Below are positions 22,466 to 30,875 of a stretch of DNA of 64,000 bases, one piece after another. The DNA comes from Hanleya hanleyi (lineage: Eukaryota; Mollusca; Polyplacophora; Lepidopleurida; Hanleyidae). The notes below the pieces were generated by a model that was not told the origin of the DNA, ran no database searches, and was given only the letters and a program-made list of their open reading frames with translations. The translations under genes and the position numbers were made by a program. Where the stretch lies: the NCBI GenBank assembly GCA_036873755.1, contig JAVTVY010019471.1:1-64000 (forward strand). The letters are read 5' to 3'. Every line of letters begins with the position of its first letter. The stretch's first letter is position 1.

Positions 22466-22939
22466 TTAAGCCCAGAACGGGGCTTGTACATTGAAATGAT
22501 GAGCGGCCCAGTCATATACGAGTACATCGCGGTCCTCGGCCTTGGGGTACTCGTCAAACATCTGTACGATGGTAGATAAGGTTCTTCCCCGGCATCGGTG
22601 GTACAGATAAAACAAACAGTATTGTCCGCACACGCTACTGGTCAGGCTTTGCAACGTTTGACTGTTCCAACACCACGTCTCTGTGCCTTGATCCATGAAG
22701 TCTGTTAAATCGGGATGGAGGGGTGGCAGGCCGTACGGGTCAAAGTATTCACCCTGCTGTTCTGTCAAGTACACGCCCACCCAATGTTCACCGGACCGAT
22801 CCATCGGGTCCGTGTTGAGAACGTAAGCAGCAGGATACATACGGTCTAATGGGAACACATTTCGGGCGAACACCCCTTGAAAGACCATACGTGTCCCTGG
22901 GTCATTCTCCAGCACGGTGGTTATCTGGTCTGTATCCAT
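22466..22939 (-). CDS. PRO: Adenain-like cysteine protease (Polinton PRO)
   Basis: A 157-residue protein from Met at 22939. Adenain-type proteases mature virion proteins during capsid assembly. The catalytic set is visible in order: His in GEHWVGVYL (about residue 70), Asp in EYFDPYG, and Cys in SVCGQYCLFYLYH preceded by the oxyanion Gln region (NSQTLQ). Length is close to Polinton and adenovirus proteases. The start lies two bases from the stop of the capsid gene (stop at 22941), suggesting one transcription unit. The longer frame reaching to 22999 overlaps the capsid gene and is less likely. No lesion is seen. A short duplication of its 3' end follows in the non-coding flank at about 22430-22490. 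Confidence 0.88.
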   Translation of the reverse strand: MDTDQITTVLENDPGTRMVFQGVFARNVFPLDRMYPAAYVLNTDPMDRSGEHWVGVYLTEQQGEYFDPYGLPPLHPDLTDFMDQGTETWCWNSQTLQSLTSSVCGQYCLFYLYHRCRGRTLSTIVQMFDEYPKAEDRDVLVYDWAAHHFNVQAPFWA

Positions 22940-22940
22940 G

Positions 22941-24250
22941 TTAGGTGGCAAAGTCACACAGGTCGTTGCGCGCATTGTCCACTTGAATGATGTTGTCAAA
23001 CTCGGCGTAGCAGATCACATTTACGGTGCTCCGGAGTGCTCGTGCAAAGTGGATTTCCAACCGTAAATTGCCTTGCTTGGCGAGGGCCAGCTGATGGTCG
23101 TTCTCTAAGGTGGGGGTCAGATCGAAACAGAACAACGTGTATCCGTTCGCGTAGTCCTCCCGACTGATCATATTCCCTTCGTCCTGGTTGTTTTGACCGG
23201 TGGCTGTAAACAGGCTCTGATAGGCTCGAATGAAATTCGCGCGCCCAAAGTTCGGTGTTAAGGCCGTGGCTGGGACCTGTTGTCCATCCACATGCAGGGC
23301 CACAAAATTTATGCCGAAATGTTTAAAGTCAAACGGGTTCTCTGGATAGGCTCCGCTGAAACTGGTATTTTCCACACAGGCCAGGATCAATCGCTTGGGT
23401 AGTTCCCCAGGAACAGGTTTTCTTTGTTGGCGCTCATATTTCCAGCAGGCACAGAGAACACATTGGTTTGTACCCGTCGGATAGGGTACTGGGCTGGTTT
23501 TGTTTCCAAGGCTTTCATGTGTCCCAATTGAACGGCTGAATTCGGTTTCACTTTTCGGACATACAGGACTGCGTCTTGGATGACAATCTTATAGTCAGCT
23601 GCATGCCCCTCTACGTTAGTGGCCATCAAGGCGAAGGTCGGAGGCGCCCGTATCAGTCGGATTTTGATGGGGATCTTGTTCAAGAGGTACCGGTCTTGCA
23701 TGAAGAGGTCTGCGTGCAGTCGACCCATGAGATCCACCGAGACGCCGTTCGCGGTGAAAGCCTTTCGTTTGTTATATCCTTCATTGTCCACCGTGTCCAT
23801 GTGCGCGGCTGTGTCTTGGTAGAATAAAGCGGCTGTCAGCTGAGACTCTTTAGCCTCTCGTCCATACGACAACAGTGTCTCGATGTAGGCTCGATAGGGG
23901 TACGTGTTGGTCGAGTCACTGATGAGTTTGTCGCTGATAAAAATATCCACCTGTTGAAACATAGAGTGCAGCCAGAGATTCGTCGGGCCCACCGTTGCAG
24001 CTTGGATGATTCTGGAGCCATCCCCATTGACGACCTTGGCTTTCACATACAAGTATGTATGGGCTAACTCCACATAGGCCGTATCTGCATTACTGATGGT
24101 GAACTCGATGGGCCCTGTTTCGTTGATGCTGGAGAGCGGGATATGCTCCACCCATAATCCTTGTTCGGCACTGGTCTGTGTGGGCGGGACGGTCCACAAA
24201 TCAAATTCACTGTTGGTGGAAGGGCAGGACTCTGCGTGGATTAAGGACAT
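22941..24250 (-). pseudogene. Polinton major capsid-like protein, one frameshift
   Basis: Two abutting frames, 23387-24250 (287 aa) and 22941-23390 (149 aa), together about 436 residues. They correspond to the Polinton capsid protein family (F54H12.2-like; double-jelly-roll class in published structural predictions). The N-terminus has PPTQTSAEQGLWVE and GPIEFTISN; the middle has LHSMFQQVDIFISDKLIS and YPYRAYIETLLSYG; the C-terminal part has ENPFDFKHFGINFVALH. The break lies near 23390 in a run of G that is one base shorter than in copy 2, which has its own shift nearby. The start Met (MSLIHAES) follows the upstream small basic gene. The jelly-roll fold itself is known from the family, not visible in sequence. 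Confidence 0.75.
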
Positions 24251-24252
24251 GT

Positions 24253-24657
24253 TTAAGAAAAGATATCCTGGGTCTTCGATGTGCGTCGTCGCTGGGTCGG
24301 ACGTCGACTGGTGCGTGGTCTCGGTGGTGCAGGTATTTTATTCCCTACGGTGCGTTGTGCTTTGGCCACCAAGACGCCTCACGCTTCTTTGGCCCGCCGT
24401 TTCAAGGCTTCTTTGGGTGCCGTACCCCCCAAGACATCACCGGCGACTTGCAGTCCACTGCGTACAGCTTGTTTGCCAATCGCTTTCACCCCACGCGTCA
24501 CCAATGGCAGGAACGTTTTGACGATACTCCCGAGTATGTTCCCCAGCCCATGTCCTCGTTGCATGCGTGCACCTGCAAATACCGGAAGGCCACCCCCGGC
24601 CTGTTGGGCATAACAGTCCATATAGCTGCGTGCATCGCACTCGTAAGGTACTTCCAT
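24253..24657 (-). pseudogene. Small Gly-rich basic Polinton virion-associated-like protein, frameshifted
   Basis: The readable part is 24379-24657 (92 aa): an N-terminal Tyr/Cys segment, then GGGLPVFAGARMQRGHG, an amphipathic/hydrophobic stretch (GNILGSIVKTFLPLVTRGVK) and a basic tail. Copy 2 has an uninterrupted 134-aa version at 44590-44994 with a further Pro/Arg-rich tail, so this copy is shifted near 24379. The role is unknown; a membrane-active or DNA-condensing internal capsid protein, like adenovirus pVI or pX, is an inference from size, charge and position between the capsid genes. Its ATG overlaps the stop of the minor capsid gene (TAATG). Confidence 0.6.
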
Positions 24658-25440
24658 TATACAAAGTGGGGAGCACGTGCTTGTCGAAAATGAAGTGTCA
24701 GCACCACTTTTCCTCGTTCGAATGGCACCGGTCGTCCCGTGTCATCTCTTATATCCACCGTGATAGTGTTGATGTCGGTTTGTCGTACGGATAGGTAGTG
24801 CATGTGAGTGAAACTGTGAGTGATTTGATCTCCATACGTCTTACCGCCCGTAACAGAGGTGTGTTGATATCGCCCACGATGTGGTTGTCGACCACGTCCG
24901 AGTAGACGTAGAGTCCGTACATACCCGACTTCATATCCATCGGGATCTGGCCATGGTCCTCGGATGGACCAGTGTAGGTCGGGTGAGCGAGACCCAGCAT
25001 TTGCTTTAGGATAGGACTCAGTACGACACTCACGTTGGCGGTGAGGAGGATCTGCGCCTTGTCGTCGTGTGCGTTGTAACCGAAGTCCACGTGATTCTTG
25101 AAGGGAAAGGATTTGACGGGTGTTGAAGTATTGGTGACCTCCCGTAGAGCTTTATAATCCAACAGTCTTGTCAGCCCCTGCATGAACTCCTTGGGGGTAT
25201 CGTATTGGCCATCGGGGAGGGTGAGTCGGGTGTTGTTTCCTTCGTAGGTCACCTTGTACCACACTTCATTGGCTCGCACGTTGTACCACGAGTAAGGGTA
25301 TTGGATATCCACGAGGCTACATTCCTATCGTCCAGGTAAATGCAACGGTTGCGGTAATTGGGTCACGTACTTGCCCAAGGTGTTGTCAGGAAACACATCC
25401 AGCGAACTGTTACTGGGTAGGGTGACTTGCTACGTGTCAC
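24655..25440 (-). pseudogene. Polinton minor capsid (penton-like) protein, broken
   Basis: The main frame 24749-25312 (187 aa) holds DIQYPYSWYNVRANEVW, PKEFMQGLTRLLDY and SGMYGLYVYSDVVDNHIVGD. The last block is characteristic of the Polinton penton-like, single-jelly-roll family. Lesions compared with copy 2: an in-frame stop near 25,317, a deletion removing the start region around 25,435, and a roughly 10-base deletion near 24,825 that shifts the end. The original C-terminus is still readable in another frame (24,655-24,800, ending HFV). Product would be nonfunctional. Identification is by family pattern and gene order. Confidence 0.6.
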
Positions 25441-25593
25441 GGCCCTGGAGATGTGGGGTGTCTTGATCAAGGGTGTTTTTTAAAGGAGTGAAAAGAAGGT
25501 GCCCGTTGTTGTGGTGTTTTGGGGGGTGACTCCGGTTCCCACTCGGCTTCCCAAAGGTGGTGGGTCACTCGGCGTTTGCTGGGTCCGCTGCAT

Positions 25594-26647
25594 CTAGGTC
25601 CAGCGCTGGGGGTTCCCCACCAATTCCTGTGGTACATGCATGTCTTTCAAGCCTTCAGCGAAGACCTCCCATCCACGAGGATCCGTGTGCGACCTGCGTT
25701 GACGCATCAGGTCATTCTCTAAATCCGTCATGTGGGTACCGGGGACCACCTGATTCTGTACCAGTAGTTCACCTTTATCATTCCAAGTCATGTTAGGATT
25801 CTGTTTCATCCATTGTAATACCAGGCCAGCTTGTTTCTTGAGCGATGCAGGTACACTCTTTCAAGACTTCATCTTCCCCCCACTGTGGGGCTGTGGGTGG
25901 TACCCCTGGTAATGGCGGCTGTTGGAGCGGTACTGAGGTCGGCGGTGTGTCGCGTGGTGGTGGTGGTGGTGGTGCTGGGGTAGAGAGGGTTTTGTATTGG
26001 TCCATGAACGTCATGTACCGTTGAAGCGTCTCATTGTACCATTGCACTTTCTCACTGTCGCTTAACCCCGGTCTGATAAAAAAATAAGAACGTAGCTATG
26101 GCGCTACGTTTCGTAACTTGTGTCTAATTCCGCTTAACCCGGGGCTAGGGGCCGTATGAACCCATGTACTTCAAGATCCTCATGGTACTCATATGAACAG
26201 TCACAATCAAAGCGTGACTGAGATACATCATTCTTTAGATGACGACTTTACAACGAATATTATGGATTAAGAATACTGATCAGCGATACGGATTTGATAT
26301 TTTTGGAACATCATGATGTCTTGCCGGCATCATTGAAAACTGTTGACCGCTTCTCTCTTGCACGAAACAAGCCTATGTTTATGTATACTATGATTGTCTT
26401 TTTGAATTTGGTGCTAATACTGTTATATGGAATATGGAATAGGTCTTTGGATTATGGACGCGGATATTCTCTAATGGACGACGGCTGAATTATGGATGAC
26501 GGACTAGACGCTTGTAATTTGTAAGATCTGTTGCATCTCTTCATCGACGGTGTTTATGGTCTTCACCGTAGGTGGGACAGGGTAGGGTGATTGGAGGTTT
26601 TGCAGGAGCCGTGGTTCGACGAGGACCATTTTTTTCGTGTGGTTCAT
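25594..26647 (-). pseudogene. Proline-rich Polinton protein, interrupted by a Penelope fragment
   Basis: Begins MNHTKKMVLVEPRLLQN at 26647, its ATG overlapping the stop of the upstream small gene (ATGA). After about 43 codons it is split by the 444-bp insert at 26075-26518, then resumes (YNETLQRYMTFMDQYKTLS), passes through a poly-Pro linker (PAPPPPPPRD) and shifts frame by an extra A near 25,860. It continues as NPNMTWNDKGELLVQN and DPRGWEVFAEGLKDMHVP. Copy 2 has a longer open version (42939-43769). Function unknown; Pro-rich proteins at this position in Polintons are presumed structural, which is inference. Confidence 0.55.
26075..26518 (+). mobile_element. Penelope-like element 3' fragment inserted in Polinton gene
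   Basis: 444 bp absent from the matching place in copy 2 (target TCT|TTGTAAG). It is nearly identical in reverse orientation to 33736-34160, the 3' end of the Penelope-like element at 33.7-35.9 kb. It starts GATAAAAAAATAAGAACG and ends GACGCTTGTAA. 5' truncation inside the untranslated tail is typical of target-primed retrotransposition. Confidence 0.75.
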
Positions 26648-26988
26648 TGTCGGCCGAAGAGTCCACCCAATACTGGACCCAACACGGAAGCGGCCAACGG
26701 TGCTAAGATGGCCCCGAGAAAGCCGCCTTTCTGTAACACCTTTTTCTTTTGTGTTTGAGAGACTCGCTTCTGGACTAGGGTTCGGAGACCTGTTTTATGC
26801 TTGTTCAACTTTGTCTTCTGAGCCGGAGTCAGTGGTACGTTGCCTTTTAACAGGTTGTACCCGATCTCGCACAGACAGCGTACAAGGTCAGGGTCCGCAC
26901 CGCGTACAATGGTTCGGACCAACTCGGGTGGGGCCGTCTTCAATACACGGAGCGTCGGGGCGTGCTTCCGTACTCGCGCAGACATCAC
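26644..26988 (-). CDS. Small basic Polinton-conserved protein
   Basis: 114 aa, intact. It contains LRVLKTAPPELVRTIV, CLCEIGYNLLKGNVPLTP, a Lys-rich centre (TKLNKHKTGLRTLVQK) and a C-terminal hydrophobic Gly-rich tail (KGGFLGAILAPLAASVLGP). Proteins of this layout are found next to capsid genes in many animal Polintons. The function is not known; nucleoprotein-like packing of DNA is suggested by charge only. The KGGF junction resembles Gly-Gly sites cut by adenain-type proteases. Copy 2 has an intact version at 42610-42942. Confidence 0.65.
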   Translation of the reverse strand: MMSARVRKHAPTLRVLKTAPPELVRTIVRGADPDLVRCLCEIGYNLLKGNVPLTPAQKTKLNKHKTGLRTLVQKRVSQTQKKKVLQKGGFLGAILAPLAASVLGPVLGGLFGRQ

Positions 26989-27074
26989 ACACCTCTGCTC
27001 TTTTTATCCTTTTGCGGGCTACCTCCTGAATATCGAACAGAGACAAAGTCAACCATGATGTGGTATTAATTCTT

Positions 27075-27137
27075 TTTATTATCCCCATCATCAAACACAC
27101 ACACCCCAGCTGGGGAAGCCACTGTGGGTGTGTTTAC
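27075..27137 (-). terminator. Hairpin plus AATAAA behind the ATPase gene
   Basis: On the minus strand, within 10 bases after the ATPase stop, ACACACCCACAGTGG pairs with CCAGCTGGGGTGTGT (8 outer and 3 inner pairs around a short internal loop). AATAAA follows about 17 bases later (27075-27080). The same arrangement recurs in copy 2 (42447-42503) and at 30510-30567. It is likely a 3'-end formation signal. Confidence 0.5.
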
Positions 27138-27138
27138 A

Positions 27139-27747
27139 TTATTTTTGCATGTAAACGTGGTGGGTCTCTCCGGGAAAGATTCCGGTCCGTAGTCGAAGGT
27201 GATCGGGGGTGACTTGCTTGAGGTCGAAGAGCATATACCCGTGCTGAGCGGTTGTCGCATCTTTAAAGGCTTCCAACGCAAACGGTGTGCGGCCGGGATA
27301 CATCTGTCTCGCCAGGTGCAGCAGTTGAGTGGTATCTCTCGGGTTTTTGAAGACCACCAGGTAGTGGGCATTTAAGCTGATGTTCCGATGTTCTTTGTTT
27401 TTACTGAACAGATTCTGCACAATGTAGATGATGCTGAACCGTCGATGATGGCTGCCTTTGGTAAAGAGTTGGGTGACGCGCGCATCCGTCTCCGCCATGA
27501 GATCATCCAGAACCACCAAGGTGTCGGGTTCCAAATCGGTCAGGTTAGGTAGGCCTTCCACGAACGTGATATGGGGCATTGCTGCATACGCTGCCTGCCA
27601 TTCTCCATAACACCACACGACTCGGGCAATGGGTGGGGTGATCATGCTGTCGGCGTGTTGAAGGAGCTTCCTGACGAAGTGCGTTTTGCCGGAGCCCGTC
27701 GGTCCTGCGATCACGTAAGTGAAGGGATGCTGCCACCGAGAGTCCAT
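27139..27747 (-). CDS. ATP: Polinton DNA-packaging ATPase (FtsK/HerA, A32-like)
   Basis: 202 aa, intact. Walker A is AGPTGSGKTHFVRKLL at about residues 14-29; Walker B is DTLVVLDDLMAE at about 74-85; IIYIVQNLFSKNKEHRNIS follows with the conserved Gln sensor. These are the marks of the A32-like packaging ATPases of Polintons, adintoviruses and large DNA viruses, which pump the genome into the capsid. Length is slightly short but typical for Polintons. The start overlaps the end of the membrane protein gene by 37 nt. In copy 2 the same gene carries two adjacent stop codons. Confidence 0.9.
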   Translation of the reverse strand: MDSRWQHPFTYVIAGPTGSGKTHFVRKLLQHADSMITPPIARVVWCYGEWQAAYAAMPHITFVEGLPNLTDLEPDTLVVLDDLMAETDARVTQLFTKGSHHRRFSIIYIVQNLFSKNKEHRNISLNAHYLVVFKNPRDTTQLLHLARQMYPGRTPFALEAFKDATTAQHGYMLFDLKQVTPDHLRLRTGIFPGETHHVYMQK

Positions 27748-28205
27748 GGTTTGAGCTGTATGCGCTGTCGTGGTAACCCGCTCTTGTAAATTTGGTACGA
27801 GTGAACTGGAGTGGTGGTGGGTAGAACGCCGGTCGTCGTTGTCGATGGGCGTTCACTGTGAGTGATGAAATCCGGTGGGTTTTCAGACGTAGTGGGTGTA
27901 CTTGGTGTAGATGTTGACTGTATACTTGGTGTGGAGCTCGATGTGGCTTGTACACGTGGTTTGGTGGTGGTGATGACTGGGCTCGTTTCGATCACGGAGG
28001 TGACTGGTGTAGAGAAGTTCTGTAGACTGGTTTGACTGCCACTCACAGCTGGAGTTCTAAGTTGGTTAAGTAGAGTGCTGAGATAGGCTACGTCGTAAAA
28101 CACACCTCCGTACAACACACTCAGCAGGGTTAGCAATAACACCACAAAGCCCACTTGCGTTTTGCGCGTTTTGGGAGACGCTGTGTTCAGAGGCTGTTTG
28201 CCCAT
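27711..28205 (-). CDS. Mucin-like single-pass membrane protein of the Polinton
   Basis: About 164 aa from Met at 28205 (MGKQPLN); an upstream Met at 28319 would overlap the integrase chromodomain in another frame. After a short basic N-terminus comes one membrane segment (VGFVVLLLTLLSVLYGGVF, about residues 17-35), then roughly 90 residues rich in Ser, Thr and Pro (TSSSTPSIQSTSTPSTPTTS). The layout is that of a type II or signal-anchored, O-glycosylated surface protein. No homology recognised. It could act in virion attachment or exit, which is inference. Copy 2 keeps the Ser/Thr-rich part but is broken before it. Confidence 0.5.
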   Translation of the reverse strand: MGKQPLNTASPKTRKTQVGFVVLLLTLLSVLYGGVFYDVAYLSTLLNQLRTPAVSGSQTSLQNFSTPVTSVIETSPVITTTKPRVQATSSSTPSIQSTSTPSTPTTSENPPDFITHSERPSTTTTGVLPTTTPVHSYQIYKSGLPRQRIQLKPWTLGGSIPSLT

Positions 28206-28255
28206 AGCACCGTGGTCGAACGTGGAATGAAGGATGACGGTAGTGGTGTCTGGCT

Positions 28256-29322
28256 TTATAGTCGTTTCACCTGGTTGGCCGCGACCCAGGAATTGAAGGA
28301 ACTGGGCCAGCCTTGGCATTTGACGAAATGAAATAGTTTGCCACGTCGGCGTTCCGTTTTCAAAATCTGCTCCACTGTGTAGTAGTCTTGCTTTGTTTTT
28401 ACGACAGGCTGTAATTCCGTCTCGTAAAACGTCCCTAGCAACGGTTCCCCTTGAAGATCTTCCAGTTCATAGACTCGCTGCTGTCATGGTAGGCGCCGTT
28501 TAATCAGGAAGTGCTCATCACTCCAGTTGGGCAAGTAACTTTTCTCAAATTGACCTTTGACTTTACTGATCCGTACAGGGTCCCCGATCTTGAACACCTC
28601 CTTCGGCGTTCGCTGCAATTGTCTGGGGTACAAGACACGCCGGACTTCATTGCTTTGGGTCACGGTAATGGAGGCTCTCTCTATACTCCGGTGATAGGCT
28701 CGATTGTAACCACTCACAAGTTTCGGGAGAACATCGATGTACCGCCTTGTATTCTTATAGGTGAAATATTTATAAATGCGGCCTTTGAATGTCCTGTTGA
28801 ACCTTTCCAAAACGGAAGCCTTGGCCTCGTTGTACGTATGGAAGAAAAACACCTTCTGGGCTTTCAGAAACTGTTGGAACGGTCTGTTGAGGAATTCCGT
28901 GCCTTCGTCGGTTTGCAAATACAAGGGTTTGCGCCCAGTCTTGAATATGTCCTTGAACGTCGCTATGAGATTCGCCCCCGTTTTCGTCCGGTTGGGTACC
29001 ACCCACGCATACTTCGACAGGATATCGATGCACGTCAAGATATACCGATTCCCATCGTTGTGTTTGGCAAAGGCGCTCATATCGACCAAATCCGCTTGCC
29101 ACTGGGCATCTATTCCTCCCACGATGACCCGGTTTCGTAGAAAATGGCGACGAACAGATCGATGTAAGGTATAGGTGTCTTGTTTTTTAACCAATCTCGG
29201 ACTTGGGCACGTTGTATCCCCTGGGGTTTGGTCGCTCGATAGAGAGCCGACAATGCATTATAGGCCGCCAGACTGTCGGGACTGTAGTATAAGTTATCCA
29301 ACACCTTTGTCCAGCTCTTCAT
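28256..29322 (-). pseudogene. INT: Polinton retrovirus-like integrase with chromodomain, two lesions
   Basis: The rve-type DDE integrase inserts the element and makes the 6-bp duplication. The N-terminus starts MKSWTKVLDNLYYSPDS (Met at 29322) with a Polinton-type region RAQVRDWL. The catalytic core shows WQADLVDM, LQTDEGTEFLN and the Glu in ASVLERFNRT. The C-terminus is a chromodomain (YYTVEQILKTERRRGK ... CQGWPSSFNSWV), which binds modified histone tails in other elements. Lesions: a missing base in an A run near 29,186 and a TGA codon at 28484-28486 that replaces an Arg codon seen in copy 2. As it stands no full-length protein can be made. Confidence 0.85.
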
Positions 29323-29617
29323 GGTGACAAATGAAGCCTCGCGTAGGGTCTTGGTAACGGCCCAGGCGTGGGAAGAAGGGTCCACGGTGTACGTAGATGG
29401 CATTGTGTATGTGGATGAGGTTTCCGTCGAGCTCACCGCTCAACACCCGTTTAAATTTGGTCCAGCCGTCACGGTGTAGCGTAACCGTATTCGATACGGT
29501 CGCAGCGCCCGACCAGCAAACATCTCCACGGTCTTCAACGATGGTGACTTTATCTTCATAGACGTGTAACCCCACCCGGTGTGTAAGGGGAAGGATGGCT
29601 CGTAGGACTGGTGACAT
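29294..29617 (-). CDS. Small Polinton ORF upstream of integrase
   Basis: 107 codons from Met at 29617 (MSPVLRAILPLTHRVGLHVY); the open frame extends further upstream, but that part is a tandem duplication with TATA-like sites, so the inner start is preferred. The protein contains short beta-like segments and KRVLSGELDGN. A weak resemblance to PC4-type single-strand DNA-binding folds (V-x-I ... G ... L-x-x-x-x-W-x-x-L) is noted but not relied on. The 3' end overlaps the integrase start in another frame. Confidence 0.35.
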   Translation of the reverse strand: MSPVLRAILPLTHRVGLHVYEDKVTIVEDRGDVCWSGAATVSNTVTLHRDGWTKFKRVLSGELDGNLIHIHNAIYVHRGPFFPRLGRYQDPTRGFICHHEELDKGVG

Positions 29618-29758
29618 GGTTGACCCAATGACGAACGGTGAATGACACACACTCTGACTGTCTCTCGTATTTATGGTCAGGTCCCTCGGTGACATGGTTG
29701 ACCCAATGACGATCGGTGAATGACGCACACTGTGACTGACCCTCGTATATATCGGTTG
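29610..29758 (-). promoter_or_regulatory. Tandem duplicated TATA-like promoter region
   Basis: A roughly 65-bp segment (GGTGACATGGTTGACCCAAT ...) occurs at 29610-29674 and 29688-29752. On the minus strand each copy carries a TATA-like box (CATAAATACGAG and GATATATACGAG) about 50 bp upstream of an ATG (MSP). This suggests a duplicated early promoter for the genes that lead into the integrase. Confidence 0.4.
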
Positions 29759-29808
29759 CACATAAGCGCATCTGTGGAGGCTCTGAAAAGCCGTTTTTTC
29801 TGTCGCTG

Positions 29809-30404
29809 TCATTGCCACAGCGTCAGGGTCAATAGGGCAAAGACCATTACTAGGCCAGCGAGCCGTCGCTGGTTCCGGCGTGAGCGCTCGTGGTCCATAG
29901 TCCGGGCATCAAGGATTACAAGCGTCTAGTCCGTCATCCATAATTCAGCCGTCGTCCATTAGAGAATATCCGCGTCCATAATCCAAAGACCTATTCCATA
30001 TTCCATATAACAGTATTAGCACCAAATTCAAAAAGACAATCATAGTATACATAAACATAGGCTTGTTTCCTGCAAGAGAGAAGCGGTCAACAGTTTTCAA
30101 TGATGCCGGTAAGACATCATGATGCTGTCATAGTCCAGTAGTGGTGGGTGATAGCTCGCCTCTCCAACGAGTGCACTCTGTCAGGGACCGCTTCTGTGAA
30201 CTCTTTCAGGATCTGGCGTCGCCCCTCGTTGTCGTCGCCATCTCCAAACATGGACCGAACCACTGCTCTGTAACCCGTGAGTGAATTAACCATGGTCGCA
30301 TGCTGTAAAATGCGAGTCGCATAGGGATGAGTGTCCGTCATGGCTCTGTAACCGTAGAAATGGGGTGTGGGATGCAGAGGGGCGTGTTTTATACACCATG
30401 TCAC
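29809..30404 (-). pseudogene. Small C-terminally anchored membrane protein, split by Penelope insertion
   Basis: The 5' part (30125-30404, from MTWCIKHAPLH) is cut by the Penelope fragment at 29914-30124. Beyond it, 29809-29913 continues with a basic stretch (DHERSRRNQRRLAG) and one hydrophobic segment (LVMVFALLTLTLW) ending TGA. The intact ancestor would have been a protein of about 125 residues with a C-terminal membrane anchor. The ATG of a longer version of the next ORF overlaps this stop. No family is recognised, and the exact reading frame across the junction is uncertain. Confidence 0.45.
29914..30124 (-). mobile_element. Second Penelope-like 3' fragment in the Polinton
   Basis: About 211 bp closely matching the first part of 33736-34160 in the same orientation and the end of 26075-26518 in the opposite orientation. 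It starts GATTACAAGCGTCTAG and is truncated after GACATCATGATG. It interrupts a small membrane-protein gene. Confidence 0.75.
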
Positions 30405-30509
30405 ACATGCGCGCCTATACGTAGCTCTACGGATGTAGTCCGTGATACGTACTATTCTGATTGGTTAGTTCAAAAAGAGAGCAACAATCAAAGATTACAG
30501 GTCAATCCT

Positions 30510-30567
30510 TTTATTAGCCCCTCCATTACAGCACATCCACGCTGGAGGAACCACTATGGGTGTGTTT
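30510..30567 (-). terminator. Second hairpin plus AATAAA in the Polinton
   Basis: Minus strand ACACACCCATAGTGG pairs with CCAGCGTGGATGTGC; AATAAA lies at 30510-30515. The stem differs from the one behind the ATPase gene but keeps most pairs. It lies between the right terminal repeat and the first small gene, so it could close a transcript coming from the repeat. Confidence 0.4.
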
Positions 30568-30875
30568 ACATGCGGATGATCAAGATGAAAAGTTAAAGTT
30601 CATGTCAGCGGTTAAAGGTCATTGCCGGTCCCGTGACAGTAAACATGGAAAAAACCCGGATGTAAGATGAGGACCCGGATGTAAAACCGAAGTACCCGGA
30701 TGGAAGACACAGGAACGATGGGAAAACCCACTGGGATACCCGGATGTTGACAGCGCAAAAACACCTGCGCACTCGTCCAAATGAGAGCATGTGACCTTGC
30801 CTTCTAGCCGAGGTCAAAATACTCGCTTCTGATTGGCTGTCAAAGGTCACAATTGGAACTCTTCTGCGTTTACCA

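Noticed and set aside
28484..29436. Polymerase B hidden in fragments around the integrase
   Set aside because: All readable fragments there belong to the integrase or short ORFs; no DTDS- or family-B-type motif is visible in any frame.
22372..29818. Integrated adenovirus-like virus rather than a transposon
   Set aside because: Chromodomain integrase, 6-bp target duplication and kilobase inverted repeats identify a Polinton; capsid and protease genes are normal Polinton cargo.
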